Shown one piece after another: positions 52,401-61,400 of a stretch of DNA of 64,000 nt (positions are counted from its first letter, which is position 1; each line of letters opens with the position of its first letter). The DNA is taken from NCBI GenBank assembly GCA_034231615.1, contig CM067322.1, positions 60,631,245 through 60,695,244 on the forward strand. The letters run 5' to 3'. The translations under genes were made by a program, and so were the position numbers. The notes under the pieces were generated by a model. The model was given only the letters and a program-made list of their open reading frames with translations. It was not told where the DNA came from and made no database searches. This DNA is from Meghimatium bilineatum. Taxonomy: Eukaryota; Mollusca; Gastropoda; Stylommatophora; Philomycidae.

Positions 52401-55400
52401 CAAAATCACACTGTTCACAATTTTTATAAAATATCATGAAAACAAAAATTATCTTGACAATGTAACATGCTTAATAACTTAACAATACAATATAGTTTTC
52501 AGTACAGACATGTAAAATAACATGACAGTAAAGATAACAGAGGACAAAGAGTGAGAAGTGGAAAAAAAGTTAGATCGAGAACGTTAAAAAATGAATTTAC
52601 CTCATAACTCAAAAATGACCTGCCCGTGACCGATGAAAATTCGTTGTGCGACAGAAACGGATATTAGCGTCCGGCGTGGCCACGTGGTTTGCGGGAAAAA
52701 CCCATAGTTCCAGAAAAAAACGACTGCGAATCTTTGCCCCCAGCGCATCTTTACCCCCGGCTACCCTATATATGTGTATCTACAAGGGTGCTTCAAATTA
52801 AAACCTTAAATATAGTTTTTTTGTGAATAAATTCTGAAAAAATATAATTTAACTATCATTTTTTGACATAATTACCATTGCATGTGATAAAAGTCCTCCA
52901 GTGCCTTTAAAGTGTGGATTTCTGTAGAATTGAATTCTCTTGGTTATATATCTAACAACTCATGCATTGTCTGCTGTACCTTTTTATCAGACCTGAAAGT
53001 CTTTCTTTCTAATGGCTCTTTGTGCTGCCGAACAGATGGAAATCACTTGAGACCATGGGAAGTTGTTGCAAGGGCAGTATGAGGTCAAGCATTTTCATGT
53101 TTAACTTTATTTACTCAAATTTTTCATATAATTTTACCAGTAATTTTACAGGCTTAATTAAATGTAAATCTGGAATTTTTAAGATTTTACATATACGATT
53201 TTTAGATATTTTTAAATTTCAATAATTTCACACAACATACAGTTACTGAAAGTTCTGAGAGCAATGCAAGATATGTTTTCCATTGCCTGCTATCACAGAG
53301 CTGAGGTCAAAGTCTTACAGCGCACTGTAAAAATCTTGGTAAGTTTATATTTAAAAGTTGTTCAGAGGTTCATATTCATATAATGGTTTAATAACTTTCT
53401 TAAAATTGGTAGTGTATCCTATTCAGGACGTAGCTATCAAACCAGCATTTTTAGGCTGTAATAATTTTCTAGGCAATATAAATAGATTCAGTAGTTTGCC
53501 ATTACTTTCTGAATGGTCACCTTTGACATCTCCTATATTTTCATGATAAATATTTATATATAACGTTCTCTTCTTCTTCTGCATTCGTTCTCAAACTCCT
53601 GCAGATTAGCAGGATGTAGTCCGGAGAACGGAATGCGTTGTGTCATGGTTTACATCATTGCTGCGATATCTGCGCCTTTCAGCCTGACACATTCGACTTC
53701 AGCATGGCTTTGGGTCACTGACCCTATATGGGATGGGACAGTCAACTCCATCCCATAACCTCCTTAGTCGCCTTTTACGACATGCGTGGAAGGTAAACAG
53801 TGTTGCTATTCTTTGCTCCCCTTTCGGGCCCTGGAAACACACGGGCAATGTACAACGTTTATATCTGTATTTCATACATGCCGCCATTTTGGAACAACTT
53901 TCCTGGATGAGCTATTTTTAGTAACAGTATAGCAATGGGTATTGCCGTATTTCTGATCTATCACAGCGGTATAAAGTTTCTTAGGTACAAAATGTTATAA
54001 AATCAAAGCATGTAGTAGAGTGATCAGAGTTTTGTGAAGCTGGTATGAAACATGTAGTTCAACTTTAGAGACATTTTTTTTCTGGCTTTTTTCTATTGTT
54101 AACTTGAAATCACAATTTTAATCTGGCAACGCTGATGCAGATTTTACAACAAACGTGCATGGAATAAATCCAACTTTACATGCTTCAACAATGCCTGTGT
54201 AAAGTTGAATTCACTTTGTTAGAAACCTACCCCATGTTGAAGTGCCTATGTTGAAACCATGTATCATGACTTTAATTTTTGTCTTTTCAAGTTTGGTACT
54301 GTAATCTGCATTAAATGTATGTATGGCCGGTCAGTATGATTGCCAAGGTACTGAGTTCAAATCCCGCCACACACAATTATGCATCTAGACAATTTATAAT
54401 TCAATGGCAAACTACTGAACATATTTTTATTGCCTAGAAAATCAGCAGCCAAAAAATTCTGGGTTGATGGCTACATCTTGAATAGGATACACTACCAATT
54501 TATTTTTAAAATATTGTTAATAGCCTGTCAATACGTGCATGTGATATACACATCGCTGTAAATCCATATCAAAATGGAAAATCCATACTAGGTGTCACCT
54601 AAATATAAATATGTAGTGGTTCTCAAGCGTGTGACATTTCCGGTCATCTGAGAAGCACAACTTAATAGGCATCACTTGAGTATCATGGGTACCCTGATAG
54701 TCCATGCCATTGAAGTAGTCCCCACCAGGAGTACCAGTCTGGTTTTTTATGCTTAACAGATATTATATTGAGTCAATCCTTCTTTATGGAAGTGAAGCAT
54801 GGACAGTAAACGTATGTACTATGTGCCTCTCAACAGAGCTGCATGCTGACTATCGAGAGTACCACTCATATCATGTAACTTTGTAGCTTCCAGCGATAAT
54901 CTCTAGGAATCCCCAAAAAATGCACTTTATACAAAACATGTTGCAAATAGGAATTAAACTCGAGATTGTGAACTGGTTTAAAAAGATAAAAAATGGTCAG
55001 TGTCAGTATGAGTGAATACAGCTGCTTTTAACCTCTTGAATCTAACAGATCTATTGCCCTGGATTTTCTGGCATTCACTGCAATGAAAGAGCAGATATAC
55101 TTTATCCAAGGTGTCTATAATCAGACAGTTATGATTGACATGGGGTAGTATTTAAGTTGCTTACTCTTTTGGATAGGGACATTTTGATGTATGACACATC
55201 CATGATGCAATTTAGAGAATTCTGTATTAAACTTGAGATGAGTAGGAATCATCATAAGCATGACAAAATGAAAGTAGAGAGAATGTTTAACCAGCAGTCT
55301 ATGACAACCATCAACATTCATACCCTTCAACATTTCATGGGGAAGTCTGAGCCAATAAGAACTAGCCTGTAATGTTATGATGATATAAACTCAGCAAATA

Positions 55401-58400
55401 ATGACTGTAGAGAATAAGTTTTACACAATCTTCTATAAAAATACTACTACTTTATGTCAACAGTTTCTTCCTCTTCACAATCTTCTTTTTCAAATAGCTT
55501 GTAGAGTAATTATGTGTAGTTTCATTCAGTTTTTGTGACCTCGCTGAACTCAGATTAAAAAAGTAAATAGGTCTGTATTGATCTGCCCAGTCTATGCACT
55601 GAGAGTCCCCACCGCCCCCCCCCCCCCATCCCCAAGGGTCATCCGAGGGAGATAGTGTTCTCAGTGTGTAGATTGCTGGACCAACAGTAGTCTTAGCTAC
55701 CATGAAATGTGTCTTTATCAATATTTTGTTTCGTAAAATAACGTGAAAATTTAATTGCCACTGCTGCTTGTAATGTACAGTATGTTCTTACTTTCAGAAA
55801 GATCATTCTGTATTTCAGCCTAAAATGACCCCTAAAATTCATAATATTTTGACCCAGAATTCCAGCCAAAGACAGTAATTGCTGACCATTGACACAAATA
55901 AAATGGCAACATAATGCATTTCCATTCTCTGGACTACATCCTGCTGAAAATCTAGCAGGACCATTGTTCTGGTACACGAGAGATCCAGTGGGAAATGGAG
56001 AATGAACACTGAAGAAGACGACCAACAATTATGTCCATTTTTTTGTACAATATAAAGAGTCACTGTAATATTTTTTTAAATGTTAAATCTAAAGATCAAT
56101 AAAGGCAGATTCAATGAAACCTGAATTTTTTAGGTATAACATACAGAACATATGTGCTAGTTGACACGCAAGTTGACTATATGGTATACTTATTCTGTTT
56201 TTACTTGACTTTTCAGGAAGGAATTCAAGGGAAGATAAATGAAGATACTAGAATGACTTTGTTGAGAGAAAACAGCTATTATCTGGCTTGTGCATATGTC
56301 AATAATTCTGAATATGAGAGAGCAGAAGTTTTACACAAATCTATCATGCATGAATGTAGAAAGTATGCAGTTCTTTTACATTTTCAATTTAGCAATAATT
56401 GTTAAAGAAATTTTCATGCCTTAAATAGAGTTACTTTTCATACAAATCTTTGGTCAAGGCAGAAGCACATTTAGTTCTCCAAGTGTAATGTATATTGCTG
56501 GGTTCTCTGAATGTTGTACTACAAAGAGAGACATATTTCTACAGATGAAGTGCTGTGGGACTTACACAAAAGTATATTGGACTATCATTAACTGAGAGTT
56601 TATTATTGTATACTAGTTGATCTGTCACTGATAGACCACTGGGAGAACATCAGATCACTCATATGCTGGTTGTGTATCTTATACAGAGTTTTGCTTCTAG
56701 TGTTGTTTCTCTTGGCCATTGTGGTGTTTGTCTCAGCATTTTATGTAGCACTAGGCAACATTCTTGAAGGATGTGCTTTGCAGTCTGAGGTCCAAATATA
56801 ACCATAACTATATTCCAGCCTTAAATTTTACATACTTGTAACTTATGGAGTCAGTTATATCCTTTCCTAAGACATAGCATGACAATTTGCTTTGTATTGT
56901 TCATAATTTGATAATCATCTTGTTTTGGTGTTGGTTGAATTGATCTGCTTCTTTTGATGGTAAGTGATTGGGCACATCTTGTTGGTATTGGATGCACTTT
57001 CCTTAGCTAGCTGATTACGTGTAATCTCTGTTCTAGAATGCGTAAAGACCATTAAGATATGTCCTCATTGTCTAGTCCTGGAACCTGAAAGAGGATCAAT
57101 AAATAGTGATACTACCATCTACAATACTACCATCTCATAAGAGTTGACTAAGGAAGTTTGGGTATGGTGTTTTTTTCTTCACTCCATTGAGAAGTCAGTC
57201 ACTAAAAAATACCATGCTGAAGTCTGATGTGTAGGTTAAAATACATACCCGGTAGCTATTGCAGTTATAATGTAAGTAATGATGCAATTCATTATGTTCT
57301 CTGAACAACATCCTGCATACTGGAAGGAGTTTAAGAAAACTTTATATGAAGAAGATAAAAAAGTATGTTTGAAAGAAAATAATGGAAACAGTATCACTCA
57401 GAATTAAAGCAGCAATAGGCTTATTTCAAGTAAAATTAATACAAATGGCCATCTTTAAAAAAAATAATTGAATTATATCTCTCATGCTAATCCCCTATTT
57501 GTGAATATATTCTTGAGACTAACGGGAATTTAATATTTTTAAATTGTCCTCTGGCCTCCTACTTAAATTTATTTGTTAATATATGCTGTAACAAATTCTA
57601 TTCAGTAGTTATTGACTCTAGTAGCCTTCATATCCATTAATAGATAGTGTTTTGATTGCTATTTATGTAATGGGCAAATATTTTTTTTAAATCAAAGAAA
57701 CAAAGATTAGACCTGAAATAGCCTCAGCAACAAATGCCAGATTAAATATCATATGGAAGAGCAGAGTAAGTACTGGAGTGAAGATAAACTTATATAAATC
57801 TCTAATAATACCTACTGGTATTCATTTGAATGGACTGGAGAGTTGGATGATTACAGTGGAAATGGAGAGAGGAATACAGGCTAGGCATTTGAAAACAAAT
57901 GTTACAGATGGAATATTGCACATCCTTGATTCTTAATTAGGAACAAGTGTCACAGCACTGGGGCATTCCCATATATGCTCTACTTGCCGTTCCATCAACC
58001 ATCTAAAAGTGTATAAACTCAGTGTCCCAATCAGTGCTGATTACGTGTTCTTCTGATCTTTCCAGAGAGGGAGCACTTTCTCACATCTCCTCTAGTAATA
58101 TATATCCATTATGATGATGTTCGTCGTCGTGATCGACGATGACCAAAAACTCAACCATAATAATAATAATAAATAATAAAGTTAATAGTGCGTTTTTAAA
58201 TGACTAGCAAGTCCAATGCGCGCACAAAATGTTCTTTTACAGAATTGACAACAATAGAAGGTATCTGTGTGAGGTTGAGATGTTTTTTCTTTTCTACGTG
58301 TCCGCTTCTGTCTTGCAGTTTCTTGTCTGAATTCTTCCGCCGCTAGTGCTCCCTTTCTAATGCTGTAACTCCATGCTGTTTTATCCTGAGCGAGGCTCTC

Positions 58401-61400
58401 CCAAGCGCCTACATCAATGTTAAGATGTTTCAAGGATGACTTGAGCGTGTCTTTGAAATGCTTTTTCTGTCCACCAGCTTTTCGAAGTCCTGCCTTGAGT
58501 TCTCCATAATATATTTGTTTTGGCAAACGCGAGTTCTCCATACGCACAAGATGGCCTGCCCAGCGTGCCTGCGCCTTCATAAGTATTGTGTGGATGCTTA
58601 TTGAGGTTGATTTTTCCAAGACCTCATAGTCTGGTACTTTGTCCCACCAATGGATGTTTAGTAATTTACGTAGGCAGGTAAGATGGAAATGATTTAACTT
58701 TCTTGCATGTCTAGCATACACTGTCCACATTTCGCAGGCGTATAGTAAGGTTGGTATAACAGCAGCATGATATACTTGTAGTTTGGTGGTTGTTCTTATA
58801 CCTCTTCTGTCTCATACATTGTTGCGTAATCTGCCAAATACAGCACTAGCTTTTGCCAGTCTATTGTTAATTTAAACATATCCATTATACAGAAGATAAA
58901 ACTAACATATGCATGAGAAACAAAATAAATATTCTTTCAGGTCAACAAGAACATCTCATGGTAATGGTGAAACATCGCAAGCTTGTGTAGTTTGGCCATG
59001 TGAATAGGCATGATTCCTTTCCCAGAGAATAGATGAGGGTGTAAGATGAAGAGGAGGATAAAAGAAAGTATGGACTGATAATATTAAAGACTGGACAGGA
59101 TTAAGATTCACCACACTTAAACAAGGCACTGAGAACAGGGAGGCATGGCAGAATTTTTGTGTTAATATTTCAAGAACAGCACGCTTGCGACTATTTATTT
59201 ATAGAAGGGTTATTGGTTTGATGCTGATAATGAATGACACTGTAGCAGGATGATCACACTATATTTCCAGCAAGATGTAGTAAAGAGAACTGAATTGTGC
59301 TGTGACATCATTTTATTTGCAACAATGTCCTGACACACTTTACCTCAGCTGTAAAATAGTTATACTATGGAATTATTAGTCAAAAGCCAAACTCCAAAAT
59401 TGGAAGACCAGAATACCATCTTTGGCTTGGCCTATCAGCAAGCATCTGGCTGGTTTGGGTTACCCTACAAGGGATATTGTGTTAGCTTGCACGAAGCAAA
59501 TTGTTGCATCTGTGCTGTTAAAATTAGCATATAATATACACTCTTATGTTTAAATCATACATAGAAGTATTCTAGAGTAAATATAAACTAAGACATGCAT
59601 GTCCTTCATTACTGAAAGATAACAACATATTTGGGAAGATATGATCTATAGTAACCAAAAACCAAATCTTTATATTGATACTTTTAATAGATACTTGGTC
59701 TACACATGTGTGGAAAATATTACTTTAGGCTACTAATATCCTGTGACCAGGAAACCCTATCTTGGCCATGCTAAGTTTATGTTATAAATTTTGAGAATAA
59801 ATGCATCTATGCCCATATTAAGGGTGTATGATTCGGGACTTGACATCTTTGCTACACATGGTGGTCATCAATTCTGACAAAAATTTCATTTCATGTTGAT
59901 GTAATGGATAATTTAGTGCTTTAAGGTAACTTTAACCTATTATAATACATTTAAATTTAGTGGGCACTCATTAAATGGGTTAGTCACTAGATTTATTAAG
60001 TTCTTTAACAATTTATTCTTTTTATATATTAAATTTTTAAGAGTGCTAGACAGCTGAAAACAGCGGCTAATTTTTAAAAATAACATTTGTTTTAATTATG
60101 CCAACTAGCCATATTTTTAATATTAATTAGTTGTACATGCATCTGAGAATCACAGCAATATGATCACCATATTTGTCTTGTCTGTGTGTATATAAAAATA
60201 TATAGTTTCTGCAGTATTTTATTACGTTTAATAGATATATAATTTATTTTAATTATAATTATACTAATTAGCCTAAATTTTGAATATCAATTAGTTCTGT
60301 GTCCATCTGAAAATTTCATTAAGTGATCAACAGATGTGTCTTATCTACGCAAACCCAAAAATTTATAGTTTGTGTGTTTTTATATTGAAAACACCTAAGA
60401 TAATTCAGAAAATATTATCTGCTCAGCTCTATTAAAAGTATATTTTGTGGTCATAAGTTCAGTGTATATTTTCCTATAGACCTATGTTTCATGGAAATTA
60501 TTCTGATGCAAAATTAGTTTTTTTTTAAATTCATTACTTTTTTCAGGATCAACGTACAAACTTGTTTGAGGTATCTGAGATTTTTGTCCAATTACCTACA
60601 TTTTTAATCAATTTTCTATGTTAATTTTTGAAATTTATAATTCTCTATGATCATTCTGACAAATTTATAGTTTTCTGAGACAATCAGATGATGCCAGGGT
60701 AAAACAGACGCTAGCTTTTTCGTGCAACGGACTAGGAATTCTACACATAAAACAGAAGAATTATAATAAGGTAATATTATTTCTTTTTTCTAATATAATA
60801 TCTATAGTTGTTGCATTTTAGAAATCACTTATGTATTAATCAATAGATTGAAGTATAGTGTTGACATGGTAAGAGCAGGGAGGTAGAACATTATGGGATT
60901 GATAGATGTGCATAATGGCACGAGGAGCAGTTCAACAGGCACCAGTAATAGGCAAAATATCCATATATACGCCATATACTCACCTTTTTTATTTAGTTCA
61001 ACCTAAAGAAATTTTCATGCATGTCCAAAACAAAAATTCAAGTGAAATATGCAAATGGTCATCACATTTATTTGTGATCAAATGGTAAACTGTCAAGGAC
61101 ACTGACCTGTCTCCCTGTGATAGATTAAGAGATAAAGCTAGTGTCAGGAAACAACTCAAAACTGAAGATGGATCAGTCCTGGATTTATAGCCAATCTGTC
61201 TACTTTCCCAGTTAGTGAAATTGATAATACAGAAGGTCTCCCATTTAGAAATATCTGATTTCACCTTTGACAGACAATTTCACCTGTCTTTCATCATTTT
61301 ACAGTCTTGCTAGTTAATCACGATTCATCCTTCAAGTGATGCATATGATTTTCCCTTGATTTTCATTGGCTGGTGAATCAAAGTATACACAAAAGTGGCC

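Larger units (their letters stand above)
51138..52766. mobile_element. TIR element carrying a minisatellite (non-autonomous DNA transposon)
   Basis: Begins GGGTAGCCGGGGGCAATGAT and ends with the complement: 22 of 24 terminal positions pair (51138-51161 with 52743-52766). TATA directly outside each end (51134-51137, 52767-52770) is a likely target duplication (TA or TATA). Inside, a GGGGCAAACATGCGC-type motif recurs near each end and as a perfect palindrome at 52337-52378. A 24-bp minisatellite fills the middle. No transposase frame is present, so mobilisation in trans is inferred. Superfamily unassigned. Confidence 0.85.

Noticed and set aside
58182-58730. C2H2 zinc-finger host gene
   Set aside because: The finger belongs to a truncated LINE-A with an 11-bp TSD and homologous copies in the window.
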